Notes: generated from the sequence alone by a model not told the origin. A DNA stretch of 64,000 bases from Aquificota bacterium (GCA_030549905.1 JAUQQK010000001.1:124001-188000), one strand, 5' to 3'. Counted from the stretch's first letter, positions 8,842 to 19,815 are shown. Made by a program: numbers and translations.

Positions 8842-11136
8842 TTAAGCACTGCAACTTTCGCACTCTTCAATGTCTGTCATGGATTTGCTCCTGCAGTAAT
8901 ATACGGTCTTTAGTCCAAGCTCCCATGCAAGCTCATAAAGTCTTGAGAGTTTCGGACCATCTATCTGTTCAGGGTCTATGAAAAGGTTTAAAGACTGCGC
9001 CTGGTCTATCCACTTTTGCCTAACTGCTCCCGCACGAATAACCCATTCTTGGTCTATGTTATAGGCACTCTTGTAATGCCAGAAGTATTTGTCTATCTCT
9101 GGAGGTACCTGAGGTAATATGCCAGACATGTTTTCTTCCTTGTAGTATTTGGCAAATATGGGGTCTATGGATGGGGTGGCACCTATTATAAGAGATGTGG
9201 AGCCTGTGGGCATCAAGGCTATAAGATAGGCGTTTCTCATGCCGTGTTTTTTAACCTCCTCAGCAAGCCCTATCCAGTCAAAGCCGTTTTTGGAGATTTT
9301 TTGGTTCTCCTCCGCAGTCCTTCCAAAGAATATGCCTTTGCTCCAGTCTGAGCCTTCAAAGAGCGGATACCTGCCCCTTTCCTTTGCCAGCTCCATAGAA
9401 CCCTTTATAGCATAGTATGCTATCCTCTCAAATAGCTCGTCCGCAAATTCAAGGTGTTTTTCAGACTCCCACGGAATATGGTTTTTTACAAGGCAGTAGT
9501 GGTAGTTGCTTACTCCTATGCCTATGGCTCTGTAGCGTCTGTTAGTATATTCCGCTTCCTTTATGGCATAGTAGTTTATAGATATAACATTGTCAAGCAT
9601 TCTAACGAGCAAAGGCACTACCCTTTCCATATCTTCTTTTGTATAAACCTTACCAAGGTTTATAGAACCAAGATTGCAGACCACCACGTCCCCAGACCTT
9701 TTCCTGTGAGTGATTATTCCAGTTTCCGCATCCAGTGAATCCTCTATATGTTGTGTTGCGGACATGTTCTGAATGATTTCCGAGCAAAGGTTTGAGCTAT
9801 AAACCATTCCGCAGTGTTTGTTGGGGTTCAGTCTGTTGGCAGTATCTCTGAAAAATATGTAAGGTTCTCCCGTTTCAAACACGACAGTTAGCAGCCTCTT
9901 CCATAGCTCAAAGGCATCCACCTCCTTTTTAGCCTCTGGTGGCAGTTCTCTCTCAAGCCTTTCATAAAGTTCTTCAAACTCTTTTCCGTAAAAATCCTCA
10001 AGGTTTTTACCATCCTTTACATTTTTACAGTAGTATGGGTCAAAAAGGGTCCATTTTTCTCCAACTCTCAGTCTTTTCATAAAGAGGTCTGGTATGGATA
10101 TGGCTGGATGTATGTCATGGGCTTTTTTCCTCTCATCTCCTACATTGGTCTTTACTTCAAGAAAGTCAAGCACATCCTTATGCCATATATCAAGGGTTAT
10201 CGAGGCTGAGCCCTTCCTCATACCAAGCTGGTCCACGTATATCATCACATCGTTGAGTATTTTGACTACTGGCAGAACTCCAGAGCTTGCCCCTTTAAAC
10301 TTCCTTATTGGAGAGCCTGTAGCCCTTATCTTGCCCAGGTATATACCAAGTCCGCCCGCAAACTTGGATATCTGTCCCGCCTTCTGCACATTGTCAAAGA
10401 TGTCATAAAGGTCGTCCTCCACTGTCAAAACAAAACAGGAGCTTAGTTGTGTATGTGTTCTTCTTGCGTTCATAAGGGTTGGAGTGGCAAGTGATATCTC
10501 ATGCCTGCTCATAAGGTCGTAGAAGAGCTTAGCATATTTTAACCTTTCTTCTTTCCTTTCAGGAATGGCAAGGGTCATGGCAATAAGCATATACATTTCC
10601 TGCGGTAGCTCTATAATATTGCCGTCTTCATCCCTCACCAGATACCTGTCCGCCAGTACCTTAATACCCGTATAGTTAAAAAGAAGGTCTCTGTCCGGGT
10701 CTATATATCTTGCAAGCTCGTTAAACTCCTCTTCCGTGTAGTTTTCAAGAAGATACTCGCCATAAATTCCCTTTTCCGCATATTCCTTCACAAGCCTGTA
10801 AAAGCTATCTGGATTATAAGGCTTGTATTTGCCGTTTATCTTGTCCTTGACTTTGTAGCCTCTTAAATGCCCCACATCCTTGTAAAGGTCATAAAGAAGC
10901 AATCTTGCCGCCACATACTGCCACTGAGGTGTTTGAGGAGACACCTTTTCAGCAGCAGTCCTTATAAGGAGCTGTTGTATCTCCTTTGTAGTAATTCCGT
11001 CTCTGAACTGAATCTGAGCATCCAGCTCCAGTTCCATGGGGTCCACGTCTATATCCTTACAGGCAAAGTCTATGACTATACGAATCTTTGATATGTCAAG
11101 CCTTTCCCTTCTTCCGCCACGTTTGACGACATGCAT
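8842..11136 (-). CDS. nrdA: Ribonucleotide reductase alpha subunit
   Basis: 764 aa; N-terminal ATP-cone-like region, [43 protein letters not shown]-terminal CESCSA. Confidence 0.95.
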   Translation of the reverse strand: MHVVKRGGRRERLDISKIRIVIDFACKDIDVDPMELELDAQIQFRDGITTKEIQQLLIRTAAEKVSPQTPQWQYVAARLLLYDLYKDVGHLRGYKVKDKINGKYKPYNPDSFYRLVKEYAEKGIYGEYLLENYTEEEFNELARYIDPDRDLLFNYTGIKVLADRYLVRDEDGNIIELPQEMYMLIAMTLAIPERKEERLKYAKLFYDLMSRHEISLATPTLMNARRTHTQLSSCFVLTVEDDLYDIFDNVQKAGQISKFAGGLGIYLGKIRATGSPIRKFKGASSGVLPVVKILNDVMIYVDQLGMRKGSASITLDIWHKDVLDFLEVKTNVGDERKKAHDIHPAISIPDLFMKRLRVGEKWTLFDPYYCKNVKDGKNLEDFYGKEFEELYERLERELPPEAKKEVDAFELWKRLLTVVFETGEPYIFFRDTANRLNPNKHCGMVYSSNLCSEIIQNMSATQHIEDSLDAETGIITHRKRSGDVVVCNLGSINLGKVYTKEDMERVVPLLVRMLDNVISINYYAIKEAEYTNRRYRAIGIGVSNYHYCLVKNHIPWESEKHLEFADELFERIAYYAIKGSMELAKERGRYPLFEGSDWSKGIFFGRTAEENQKISKNGFDWIGLAEEVKKHGMRNAYLIALMPTGSTSLIIGATPSIDPIFAKYYKEENMSGILPQVPPEIDKYFWHYKSAYNIDQEWVIRAGAVRQKWIDQAQSLNLFIDPEQIDGPKLSRLYELAWELGLKTVYYCRSKSMTDIEECESCSA

Positions 11137-11270
11137 GGAAGTCCTCCTTTTTGGTTTATTAGTTTATAGCCTGCTCTGTCCTGTGTAAAGCCTTTTCACC
11201 CTTACAGAAGACCAAGTTGAAGCATTCGGCTCAAGTGCAAACCCCTTCATAAAAATAGAGCCTGTCCTTA

Positions 11271-12521
11271 TCACTCAAGGCTTAGCTTAGCTATGGCTTC
11301 CATATGATATGTGTTTGGAAAGTTATCCACCATCAGGAGGCTTTTGAGCCTGTAGCCGCCTTTTACGAGCACCTTCAGGTCTCTTGCAAGGGTGCTGGGT
11401 TCGCAGGATACATAAACTATATCCCTAGGTTTGTTGGCTAAGATAAGCTTTGCCTCACCACTTGAAAGCCCGCTTCTGGGCGGGTCAAGGAAAATAAGGT
11501 CAAAGATATCACCTCCATGTTTTTTAAGAGCCTCTTGGCTGGTGAGATGTCCGAAGCTAACATTGGCAACCTTATTAAGCCTTGCGTTATACTCCGCATC
11601 TTTGATGGCACTTCTGTTGCTATCGTAAGCCTGCACATGCTCGCTTTTCTCAGATAAAAACAGGCTGAAAAAACCAATACCACAATGAAGCTCTAACACC
11701 TTCCTGTACCTATCCTCCGGCACAGCACCCTTTACAAACCTTTCCCAGAGCATGTAATTAACCTGTATAAAGGAATCCATGCTCACACGATAACGGTATG
11801 GACCGATAAGAAAAAAGGTAAAGTCCCTGCCCTTTAGGTAGACCTTCTGCCCCATGTAGTAAAATCCCACACCGCATACATTGACAGGAAGCACATCATC
11901 CATCAGCTTCTTGAACTTTTCTCTACCCATAGGCTCTTCTGAAAGGAGCTTTATCAAAAACTCATCATCAGAAGGCGAGTAAAGCACGTGTATTTCTTTG
12001 AGCCCTTTAACTCTTTTAGACAGCTCCTTAAGAGCAGGGATAAGCCCGTTTATGGCAGGATGAGCTACAAGGCATTCTTCTATTTCCACTAACCTGTGGC
12101 TTTTCCTTTCAAAAAAGCCTAACTTTCCTCCGGAAACTTTAAACTGAACCTTTACTCTATAACCAAACTCCTCTCCGTATATGCTACCATCAAGCCCCTT
12201 GACCTCTACCTTTCCAATCCTTCTTATTGTTTCTAAAAGAATTTCCTCCTTAGCCCTTATCTGAAGTCCATAGCTGGCATGCTGGAGCTGACAGCCCCCG
12301 CAGGAGCCATAGTAAGGGCAGGGTGGGTCCCTCCTTTCAGAAGATGGCAGAATTACCCTTTTGATTTTTGCAATTGTATAATCCTTTTTCTCCTTGAGCT
12401 TTTCTACTTCAACAAGCTCGCCGGGTAGGGCGTATTCTATAAAAAGGGTCCTGTTCTTATCCTCCGCCAAACCATAGCCACCATAAACCAGCTTCTTAAC
12501 CAAAACTGCTTCAGGACTCAT
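11271..12521 (-). CDS. TrmA/RlmD-family RNA (uracil-5-)-methyltransferase
   Basis: TRAM-like N-terminus, Fe-S Cys CPYYGSCGGCQLQH, VLELHCGIGFFSLFL, FLDPPRSGL, YVSCEPSTLARDL. Confidence 0.93.
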   Translation of the reverse strand: MSPEAVLVKKLVYGGYGLAEDKNRTLFIEYALPGELVEVEKLKEKKDYTIAKIKRVILPSSERRDPPCPYYGSCGGCQLQHASYGLQIRAKEEILLETIRRIGKVEVKGLDGSIYGEEFGYRVKVQFKVSGGKLGFFERKSHRLVEIEECLVAHPAINGLIPALKELSKRVKGLKEIHVLYSPSDDEFLIKLLSEEPMGREKFKKLMDDVLPVNVCGVGFYYMGQKVYLKGRDFTFFLIGPYRYRVSMDSFIQVNYMLWERFVKGAVPEDRYRKVLELHCGIGFFSLFLSEKSEHVQAYDSNRSAIKDAEYNARLNKVANVSFGHLTSQEALKKHGGDIFDLIFLDPPRSGLSSGEAKLILANKPRDIVYVSCEPSTLARDLKVLVKGGYRLKSLLMVDNFPNTYHMEAIAKLSLE

Positions 12522-13501
12522 TTTAGGCTTGCAAGTTTTTCAAAATCCTCTTCTGACATTACATCTATATACCAGCCTGTTAGTTTGTTTGCCAGTTTTA
12601 CATTAACACCATGCTTACCTATAGCTATAGATAGCTTTTCCCTTGGGACTGCCACTTCAGCCCTTTTTTTCTGCCAGTCTATTCTAATCTTTGAAACGGC
12701 GGCAGGAGCTAGGCTCCTCTTTATAAGCTCCTCCACATTAGGCGTCCACCTTATTACATCAATCTTCTCACCAGCAAGCTCTTCAGAGATGGGTGCTATC
12801 CTTGAACCCTTTACACCCACAATAACCCCCACGGGGTCAATCTTTGCATCTTCCGAATGCACAAGCACCTTAGCCCTTTCGCCAGGCTCACGAACTATGT
12901 TTTTTACAACTATATCCCCTCTTTTTATCTCAGGCACCTCCTGTTCTAACAGTTTTCTAAGTAGCCTCGGGTGGGTTCGTGAAAGCACTATCTCATACCG
13001 ACCTCCCCGCCTTTTAACGCTCAGTATAAGGAATTTGAACTTGGCTCCGGGTTTATACTCTTCCTTCTTTATCTGCTCCTTCTTCGGAAGTATGCCCACA
13101 ACCCTGCCCAAATCTACAAGCACATCGCCCTTTTCCTCCACCTTTCTCACTATGCCCACCACCACCTCACCTTCCAGCTCAAGGTATTCAAGATAACCCC
13201 TTTCCTCCTCAGCCTTTTCCAGCTCTCTTAAAAACTCCTCCTTTGCCGCATGAGCGGCAAGCCTGTTCACGTCTTCTGTGCTTATATCAAGGGGAAACCT
13301 CACCATCTCACCATTAGCCCTTCTTACCACATAAACCCTTATCTGGTCCTCCTCAAGGCTAACCTCTATATCCTCCTTTAGCCTTCTGTCCTTCTTTATG
13401 GCAAGGGCTATGGCATTTTTTAAGGCTCTTTCCACAACCCACTCAGGCAGGTTTTTGTCCTTTGCTACTTGTTCTATAAGCCTTTTGAGGTTTTTTACCA
13501 T
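12518..13501 (-). CDS. nusA: Transcription termination/antitermination factor NusA
   Basis: S1-like GIVRKVEEKGDVLVDLG, KH regions DPVGVIVGVKGSRI, IDVIRWTPNVEELIKRSLAPA. Confidence 0.95.
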   Translation of the reverse strand: MVKNLKRLIEQVAKDKNLPEWVVERALKNAIALAIKKDRRLKEDIEVSLEEDQIRVYVVRRANGEMVRFPLDISTEDVNRLAAHAAKEEFLRELEKAEEERGYLEYLELEGEVVVGIVRKVEEKGDVLVDLGRVVGILPKKEQIKKEEYKPGAKFKFLILSVKRRGGRYEIVLSRTHPRLLRKLLEQEVPEIKRGDIVVKNIVREPGERAKVLVHSEDAKIDPVGVIVGVKGSRIAPISEELAGEKIDVIRWTPNVEELIKRSLAPAAVSKIRIDWQKKRAEVAVPREKLSIAIGKHGVNVKLANKLTGWYIDVMSEEDFEKLASLK

Positions 13502-13968
13502 TTATCTATCTCCAAGTTTGCCCTTGCTATAGCTGACAGGGGCACATGGTATTCCCTGCCTGTCTCCTTCTCCTCCAACAGTAAAATACCCTCAGAAACT
13601 TCCTTTATTACCCCCTTGAGCTCTCGCCTACCCTCTACGGGTTCCCTTAGAACAGCCCTTATAAGCCTTCCTTTGAAGAATTCAAAATGTGAGGGCTTGG
13701 TAAGCTCCCTCGTAAGCCCCGGCGAGGAAACCTCAAGCACATAAGATACGGGTATAATATCCTCCACATCAAGCAAGGCTCCTATTCTTTTGCTCACCTC
13801 CTCACAATCGCCTATGGTAATTCCGCCTTCCTTATCAAGTATTATCCTTAGAACCCACCCCCTTTCAGATTTAAACTCCACATCAAAAAGTCTATACCCC
13901 ATATTTTTTACTATGGGCTCTACCAACTCTCTAACCTTTTCAGCTATAACCCTTTCCTGTATATGCAT
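13495..13968 (-). CDS. rimP: Ribosome maturation factor RimP
   Basis: LGYRLFDVEF-type region, GGITIGDCEEVSKRIGALLD, YVLEVSSPGLTRELTKPSHFEFFKGRLI; upstream of nusA. Confidence 0.93.
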   Translation of the reverse strand: MHIQERVIAEKVRELVEPIVKNMGYRLFDVEFKSERGWVLRIILDKEGGITIGDCEEVSKRIGALLDVEDIIPVSYVLEVSSPGLTRELTKPSHFEFFKGRLIRAVLREPVEGRRELKGVIKEVSEGILLLEEKETGREYHVPLSAIARANLEIDKW

Positions 13969-14007
13969 AGCCTTAACAATTATAGCACTGGTATAATCAT
14001 TATTCGC

Positions 14008-14919
14008 ATGGACATAGAAAGTGTTATTTCAGAGATAAGGAGGGTAATAAAGGGTAAGGACGAGGTTATCAGGTATTCTCTCGTATGTTTCTTCTCAGGA
14101 GGGCATCTTCTGCTTGAAGATGTGCCGGGCGTTGGCAAGACTACCCTTGCCCTTGCCATGGCAAAAGCCCTTGGACTCTCCTTCGCCCGTATTCAGTTTA
14201 CCAGCGACCTGCTACCCTCAGACATAATCGGCGTTAGCGTGTATGACCAGTCTAAGAAAAGCTTTACCTTTAAAAAGGGACCCCTCTTTAACAACCTCAT
14301 ACTTGCAGATGAGATAAACAGGACCACACCAAAGACACAGAGTGCACTGCTTGAAGCTATGGCGGAAGGCAAGGTTTCAGTAGACGGTATAACCTATGAA
14401 CTTCCAAAGCCCTTTTTTGTAATAGCCACACAAAACCCCGTGGAACAGCATGGCACCTATCCACTGCCCGAGTCTCAGCTTGACCGCTTTTCCATGAAGC
14501 TAAGCCTTGGATATCCAGACCCGGAAACAGAGGCACAGATAATAAGGGGTGAAAACCCGCTTGAGAGCGTGGAAAGGTTAAAGCCGGTGGTTAAGCCTCA
14601 AGAGGTGCTAAGCACTATGGAGAGCATAAAAAGGTTTTATGTATCGCCAGAGGTTTCAAGGCTTGCGGTAAGTATAGCTCAAGCCACAAGACAAAGCCCC
14701 AAGGTTTTACTGGGTGTATCCACCAGAGGGCTGATACATTTAATAAACTGTGCTAAGGCACTTGCCTACCTCAAGGAGAGGGATTTCGTAGTGCCAGAAG
14801 ATATATTTGAGCTTGCACCCCTATGCCTTGCCCACAGGCTGATAATGAGAGAAGGCACTACTGGCGAGGAGTTTATAAGACAAGCAGTAGAAGAGTTAAA
14901 GCTGGCAGTTAAATTTTAA
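14008..14919 (+). CDS. MoxR-family AAA+ ATPase
   Basis: HLLLEDVPGVGKTTLALAMAKAL, FTSDLLPSDIIGVSVY, ATQNPVEQHGTYPLPESQLDRF. Confidence 0.93.
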   Translation: MDIESVISEIRRVIKGKDEVIRYSLVCFFSGGHLLLEDVPGVGKTTLALAMAKALGLSFARIQFTSDLLPSDIIGVSVYDQSKKSFTFKKGPLFNNLILADEINRTTPKTQSALLEAMAEGKVSVDGITYELPKPFFVIATQNPVEQHGTYPLPESQLDRFSMKLSLGYPDPETEAQIIRGENPLESVERLKPVVKPQEVLSTMESIKRFYVSPEVSRLAVSIAQATRQSPKVLLGVSTRGLIHLINCAKALAYLKERDFVVPEDIFELAPLCLAHRLIMREGTTGEEFIRQAVEELKLAVKF

Positions 14920-14935
14920 TGGAAAATTAATATTT

Positions 14936-14964
14936 TTGATGTATGATTTCTTGCGATGTATAAT
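14936..14964 (+). promoter_or_regulatory. Sigma70-like promoter
   Basis: TTGATG - 17 bp - TATAAT upstream of the OmpA/Pal gene, followed by AAGGAGGTGA RBS. Confidence 0.6.
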
Positions 14965-14985
14965 CTTAGAAAAGGAGGTGAAGCA

Positions 14986-15648
14986 ATGAAGAAGATGACA
15001 TTAATCTTAGCGGTGGGCTCGGGAGTTGTCTTTGCTCAAGAGGCAGGAAAATCTTTAGACCCTTGCGGTAGCCCAAAGGAGTTTTACTCCAAGTATTTGC
15101 TTGACAAATGCTACAAGGGCTACTTTGATGCTATAGTGGAGAGCAAGAGGCTCGCAGAAGAAGCCTCAAAAAAGGCTGAGGATGCAGCCAAAAAGGTTGG
15201 AGACCTTGAGGGAAGGGTCAAGAAGCTGGAAGACACAGCGGAGGACCACGAAAGAAGGATAAGGGCACTGGAAGGCAGACAAACTCAGAAAAAGGAAGAT
15301 GGTGTAGGTCCATACAAGTGGCAGCTGGAAGAGGTGGGAGCTGTCCATTTTGACTTTAATAAGTTCAACATAAGAAAGGACCAGAGGGATGCTTTGAAAA
15401 GCATAGTGGATAAGGTTAAAGGGGACGGTAGAGAGGTTCTTGTGGTGGGTTTTGCGGATAAAAGGGGCTCAAGCAAATACAACTTTAACCTTTCTCTGTG
15501 GAGAGCACAGATGGTAGCCAGTGAAATGGCAAAGCAGGGTGTAGATATAGGTAAGATAAGGGTCGCCTCTTATGGTAAAGAGGTGGCTGATATGCTTGGA
15601 AAGAAGTATGCTGACCAGAGGGTGGTCAGGGTTTATATCATTAAATAG
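14986..15648 (+). CDS. OmpA/Pal-family outer membrane lipoprotein-like protein
   Basis: Signal peptide, coiled coil, OmpA-C: VHFDFNKFNIRKDQRDALKSI...VVGFADKRGSSKYNFNLSLWRAQMV. Confidence 0.85.
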   Translation: MKKMTLILAVGSGVVFAQEAGKSLDPCGSPKEFYSKYLLDKCYKGYFDAIVESKRLAEEASKKAEDAAKKVGDLEGRVKKLEDTAEDHERRIRALEGRQTQKKEDGVGPYKWQLEEVGAVHFDFNKFNIRKDQRDALKSIVDKVKGDGREVLVVGFADKRGSSKYNFNLSLWRAQMVASEMAKQGVDIGKIRVASYGKEVADMLGKKYADQRVVRVYIIK

Positions 15649-16754
15649 TCTCTAATCCTTCTGGCTCCCTCCTTGAGGGAGCCCCCATCCTTTGCATAAG
15701 ATATTCTTATCTTATATGCTGTGTTATTTTTCCCAAAATCTATACCAGGCGTTATAGCCACCCCTGCTTCTCTCAAAAGCCTCATGGACAGTTCATATCC
15801 CTCAACCCCATACCTGCTCACATCCGCCCATAAATAAAAAGCCCCCTCCGGGTATACTTCCACGTCAAGCACCTCCTTTAATTCCCCATAAAGCATATCC
15901 CTCCTTTTCCTGTATGTTTCCCTTACCTTTTCAAGGTATTCATAATCAAAAGCTTCTAAAGCCGCATACTGACTTAGCACGGGTGCGGAGATGTACAGGT
16001 TCTGTATGATAAGCTCCGCCTTTCTTACCAATTCTTCCTCCGGCAGGATAGCCCACCCAAGCCTGAAGCCCGGCATGCAGAAGGCTTTTGAAAAGCCGTT
16101 TATTACTATTGCCCTACGGCTAAATTCAAGGGCTGTTCTCTCCCTTTTATCATACACAAGCCCATGGTATACTTCGTCAGATATAAGGTATATGCCCCTC
16201 TCCTCACAGTATTCCGCAAGGGCTTTTAAATTGTCCTCCGAGTAGAGGTTTCCGGTTGGATTAGAGGGTGAGGATATATGAAGGGCTTTTATGTCTTTAT
16301 GCTCTTTCAGGTGGTCGGTGGTTATCTGATAGCTGGTGTCCTTGCCTATGTCTATGAAAAGGGGCTGTATATCCAGCACATGGGCGAAGTTTTTATAGCA
16401 TGGATAAGAGGGGTCTGGAAGGGCTATACTTTCACCGGCGCTTAGCAGCAGGGCATACACGACAAGAAAGGCACCAGATGTACCTGTGGTTATAACTACC
16501 CTTGAGGGTGAAACTTCCACACCATACTTATCGTGGTAGTGCTGAGCTATTCTTTCTCTCAGCTCCATAAGACCTAAGCTGGGTGTGTAGAAATACCTTC
16601 TATCCTTTATGGCTTTGTGCAGGGCTTCTATTACGCCGGGTGGAGGGTCAAGGTCTGGCTCTCCTATCTCCATATGCACCACATCTTTTAAAGATTGAGC
16701 CTCTCGAAGAAGGTCCATAACGATAAAGGGACTTAGCTTATCTACCCTTTTCAT
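15633..16754 (-). CDS. Class I/II PLP-dependent aminotransferase
   Basis: VVITTGTSGAFLVVYALLLS, SSPSNPTGNLYS, SDEVYHGLVY, GFSKAFCMPGFRLGW. Confidence 0.93.
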   Translation of the reverse strand: MKRVDKLSPFIVMDLLREAQSLKDVVHMEIGEPDLDPPPGVIEALHKAIKDRRYFYTPSLGLMELRERIAQHYHDKYGVEVSPSRVVITTGTSGAFLVVYALLLSAGESIALPDPSYPCYKNFAHVLDIQPLFIDIGKDTSYQITTDHLKEHKDIKALHISSPSNPTGNLYSEDNLKALAEYCEERGIYLISDEVYHGLVYDKRERTALEFSRRAIVINGFSKAFCMPGFRLGWAILPEEELVRKAELIIQNLYISAPVLSQYAALEAFDYEYLEKVRETYRKRRDMLYGELKEVLDVEVYPEGAFYLWADVSRYGVEGYELSMRLLREAGVAITPGIDFGKNNTAYKIRISYAKDGGSLKEGARRIRDYLMI

Positions 16755-17019
16755 CTCTCATATTTTCAAGGAGAAACTTTGCTACGCCTATACCACCAGC
16801 CTGTGCAAGTTTCCTGCTAAGGTTTTCCAAAAAGCTATCATAGTATAACCTGTAATCAAAAGACTTGCTCTCTAACATGGGCTTAAAAGCTTCTTTAAGA
16901 ACCTCCTTTAGAAGTATAGCTTCAAACTCTACAGCCAGTTCCTTTTTATCCTTTTTAAGCATCTCCTGATAGTTCATGCCTGGTAAGGAATAGTTTATTC
17001 TGCCCGTTCCCTCCATCAT
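16738..17019 (-). CDS. flgJ: FlgJ-like flagellar rod-binding protein (short, no muramidase domain)
   Basis: 93 aa; AVEFEAILLKEVLKEAFKPML...YYDSFLENLSRKLAQAGGIGVAKFLLENM. Confidence 0.75.
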   Translation of the reverse strand: MMEGTGRINYSLPGMNYQEMLKKDKKELAVEFEAILLKEVLKEAFKPMLESKSFDYRLYYDSFLENLSRKLAQAGGIGVAKFLLENMRDEKGR

Positions 17020-17032
17020 TTAAAATTATAGC

Positions 17033-19633
17033 ATGCTTCCACTTTTTCTGCTCCTTATTCCACTTACAGCTCTGGCAAACGTCTTTTTAATGTCAAACTA
17101 TCCTCTCAGAGGCACAAACCTTGAAAAGGTAATAAATAAGGACAACTACAGGGAAATGGTGGAAATACTCAAAAACATTGAGGACGTAAAGGAAGTTTAT
17201 GTGATGGAGGAGGAAGATAAGGTTTATCTTTACATAGAAAGATACCCCATAATCAAAAAGGTAGAAATAAGGGGAAATGTGGCAATTGCTAAGGAGGATG
17301 TGCTATCTTATCTTGGTATTTATGAGGGAATGCCTGTAAAGAAGGAGGGGTTAAAAGAGGAAGAGCTTTCGGAAAGGATAAAAAGACTGTATATGGATAG
17401 GGGGTTTCTTGACGCACAGGCAGCCATAACCCTTTATATGGATGAGGAAGGCTATATATACCTTTATGTGGGTGTAGATGAGGGTCCCGTTTACTTCACA
17501 GAGGGTGGTGTGTATAAAGGTTCCACCTATCCACCAGAAAGGCTTGATAGGGTGGTGGGTATAACCAAGGGAAGAGTGGTAAATGAAGGCAATCTTAGGG
17601 ATGGCATTTTTAAACTTCAGGATTTTTACATAAAGGAGGGTTTCCTTGATAGTTTTGTTTATTACGAGGGTCTTCAAAAGATAAGGCTAAACAAGCCATA
17701 CATGAAGGTCTTATTGCCTATGGACCCACTTGCTAAGAAGAGCCCCCTTAGAATACTGGGTTCTATATCGGAGGGCATATCTAACCTGTTCAGACATCCA
17801 CTGGCTATCTTTGGTTCTTTAATAGGCAGGGGACATGTGGCAAAACCCCTATTCCAGATAGTGGAAGGTGCAAGGTACAACATTGAATTTCACGGGCAAA
17901 GCTTTTTTGACGCAAAAACTTTAAGAGAAGTAAGCGGGCTCGAAAGGAAGGGAATAGACTCTTTCTCCCTTGATGAGGCAAGAGAAAGCCTCCTGTTAGC
18001 CTATAAGAGAAAGGGCTTTTTTGATGCGGAGATTAACTACACCTTTGAAGGAAACAGGGTGGATTTTTACATAAAGGAAGGAGAAAGATACAAAACCATT
18101 GGTGAAGGTTTTGACGGAAAGCCCTACGATGAAGAAACTATAGAAGGTGTGCTTGCTTTAAGGTTAGAAGCCTTAAAAAGAGAAGGCTATACCCTTGCGG
18201 ACGGCAGGTTAAAAAAGGAAGTTTTGAGGGACAAAAAAGAAGTAAAAGTTTCCTTTGAAATAGAAAAGGGTAAAAAACAGATACTCAAGGATATCATATA
18301 CGAAGGCGAGGAAAAGGAACTTAAGAAAATATTCAGAAAACACAGAGAAAAACTGCCAGCCATTTTCAATACGGAGCTCATAGAAGCTTTAAACTTGGAC
18401 ATAAGGCAATACTTTCTGAAAAAGGGCTTTATGGAGGGCGATTTTGATATAAAGGTGGATATAAAGGAGGAAGGGGATACCACCTATTATACTTATTTAT
18501 ACACCATAAGGGAAGGACCTTCATACAAACTTGGGGAAACCATCTACTATGGATATAAAAAAACAAGGCAGAGGGAACTAAGCTACATTACAGAATATGG
18601 CACTAAATACAGTGAGGAGTTGAACAATAAAACCTTATACAGCCTTTTAAACAGCGGTATTTTTAGCGGTGTTAACATAAAAACTTTTATGGATAGAGAT
18701 AAAAAGCTTGTGCATAGACTTATTGAGGTTTCAGAAGACAAAAGGGGACTGCTGGACTTTTCCTTAGGCTACAACACGGAAGAGAAACTATCCCTTGAAA
18801 CCTTTTTTGGTGCCAAGAACCTTTTAGGGGTGGGTATATCCGCAGGGGCAAGATATAGAAAAACAGGAAAGCGGGAGCTATACAGCTTAGAGCTTTCGGA
18901 CAATTTTCTCTTCAGCAGAAGGCTCTGGTTTAAAAGCTCCATCTTCAAAACCTATGAAGAGCATAAAAGCTACAACCTGGACTCCCATGCCATAACAGGG
19001 CAGGTGGGTTATAGAATTACCGCCAATACATCCATAGGTCCAGCCTTTAGCCTTCTTGAAAACAAAGTGGAGGGCACCACCTATAATATAAAGAAATATG
19101 GCTTTTTCCTGTTGAGGGAGTATAAGGACGATATTTTCTTACCAAAGCGAATACATTACGACAACTTGAGCTTAAGCTTTGCCGATGGAGATGTAAGATA
19201 CTGGAAGTCTGAGCTTTCCACCTTTTATCTCATACCTCTCAGAAGAAACTATAAACTGAGCTTTAAGGTAGCTGGTGGTGCAGTGTCAAAATCTGCTCCT
19301 GTATTTGAACGGTTCTTCCTTGGCGGACTGAGGGACCTCAGGGGTTATTCTTTTGAAGATATAGGTTATCCTAAAGGTGGGCGATACTACATTTTCGGAA
19401 GGTTAGAGTTTATAGCACCTTTAAAGGAGCCTTTTATAGGTGTGGTCTTCACAGACATAGGCAACACGGCAGAAAGGTATAAAGACATGTTTAAGAGCAT
19501 GAAAAAGGACGTGGGCTTGGCGGTAGGCGTTGACACACCAATAGGTCCTATAAGGCTTGACGTGGCTTTTCCCATGGAAAAGGAAGTTCACACAAGGTTT
19601 AAGATATATCTATCTGTGGGCTATTATTACTGA
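17033..19633 (+). CDS. BamA/Omp85-family outer membrane protein with POTRA repeats
   Basis: 866 aa; several POTRA-like segments, C-terminal 'FERFFLGGLRDLRGYSFEDIGYP', ends in an amphipathic beta strand. Confidence 0.88.
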   Translation: MLPLFLLLIPLTALANVFLMSNYPLRGTNLEKVINKDNYREMVEILKNIEDVKEVYVMEEEDKVYLYIERYPIIKKVEIRGNVAIAKEDVLSYLGIYEGMPVKKEGLKEEELSERIKRLYMDRGFLDAQAAITLYMDEEGYIYLYVGVDEGPVYFTEGGVYKGSTYPPERLDRVVGITKGRVVNEGNLRDGIFKLQDFYIKEGFLDSFVYYEGLQKIRLNKPYMKVLLPMDPLAKKSPLRILGSISEGISNLFRHPLAIFGSLIGRGHVAKPLFQIVEGARYNIEFHGQSFFDAKTLREVSGLERKGIDSFSLDEARESLLLAYKRKGFFDAEINYTFEGNRVDFYIKEGERYKTIGEGFDGKPYDEETIEGVLALRLEALKREGYTLADGRLKKEVLRDKKEVKVSFEIEKGKKQILKDIIYEGEEKELKKIFRKHREKLPAIFNTELIEALNLDIRQYFLKKGFMEGDFDIKVDIKEEGDTTYYTYLYTIREGPSYKLGETIYYGYKKTRQRELSYITEYGTKYSEELNNKTLYSLLNSGIFSGVNIKTFMDRDKKLVHRLIEVSEDKRGLLDFSLGYNTEEKLSLETFFGAKNLLGVGISAGARYRKTGKRELYSLELSDNFLFSRRLWFKSSIFKTYEEHKSYNLDSHAITGQVGYRITANTSIGPAFSLLENKVEGTTYNIKKYGFFLLREYKDDIFLPKRIHYDNLSLSFADGDVRYWKSELSTFYLIPLRRNYKLSFKVAGGAVSKSAPVFERFFLGGLRDLRGYSFEDIGYPKGGRYYIFGRLEFIAPLKEPFIGVVFTDIGNTAERYKDMFKSMKKDVGLAVGVDTPIGPIRLDVAFPMEKEVHTRFKIYLSVGYYY

Positions 19634-19779
19634 TTCCTATGGAACCTTGTATTTATCTTTTGCCTGTATTCATCTATCTTGTCCCTTCTGTGCTGTGGGT
19701 TGCTAAAGTATAGCAAGCTTAATAAAAGGGAAAGCAGGGCAAGCAGAAGCAGTAGAAGAAGCGCGGTGCTTTTCTTCAT
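19627..19779 (-). CDS. Candidate 50-aa single-TM small protein downstream of coxA
   Basis: MKKSTALLLLLLLALLSLLLSLLYFSNPQHRRDKIDEYRQKINTRFHRNQ*, read by hand; not in the ORF track. Confidence 0.35.
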   Translation of the reverse strand: MKKSTALLLLLLLALLSLLLSLLYFSNPQHRRDKIDEYRQKINTRFHRNQ

Positions 19780-19792
19780 ATTACAAATAAGA

Positions 19793-19808
19793 GGGGGCAA
19801 TCGCCCCC
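19793..19808 (-). terminator. Rho-independent-like terminator of the cox operon
   Basis: GGGGGC-AATC-GCCCCC hairpin, followed on minus strand by TCTTATTT. Confidence 0.6.
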
Positions 19809-19815
19809 GAAGGCT

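Noticed and set aside
11140-11250. 28-aa minus-strand ORF (MKGFALEPNASTWSSVRVKRLYTGQSRL) upstream of nrdA
   Set aside because: Too short, no family recognised; more likely the nrdA leader region
12585-13196. 203-aa plus-strand ORF
   Set aside because: Antisense shadow of nusA; Ser/Thr/Pro-rich low-complexity translation
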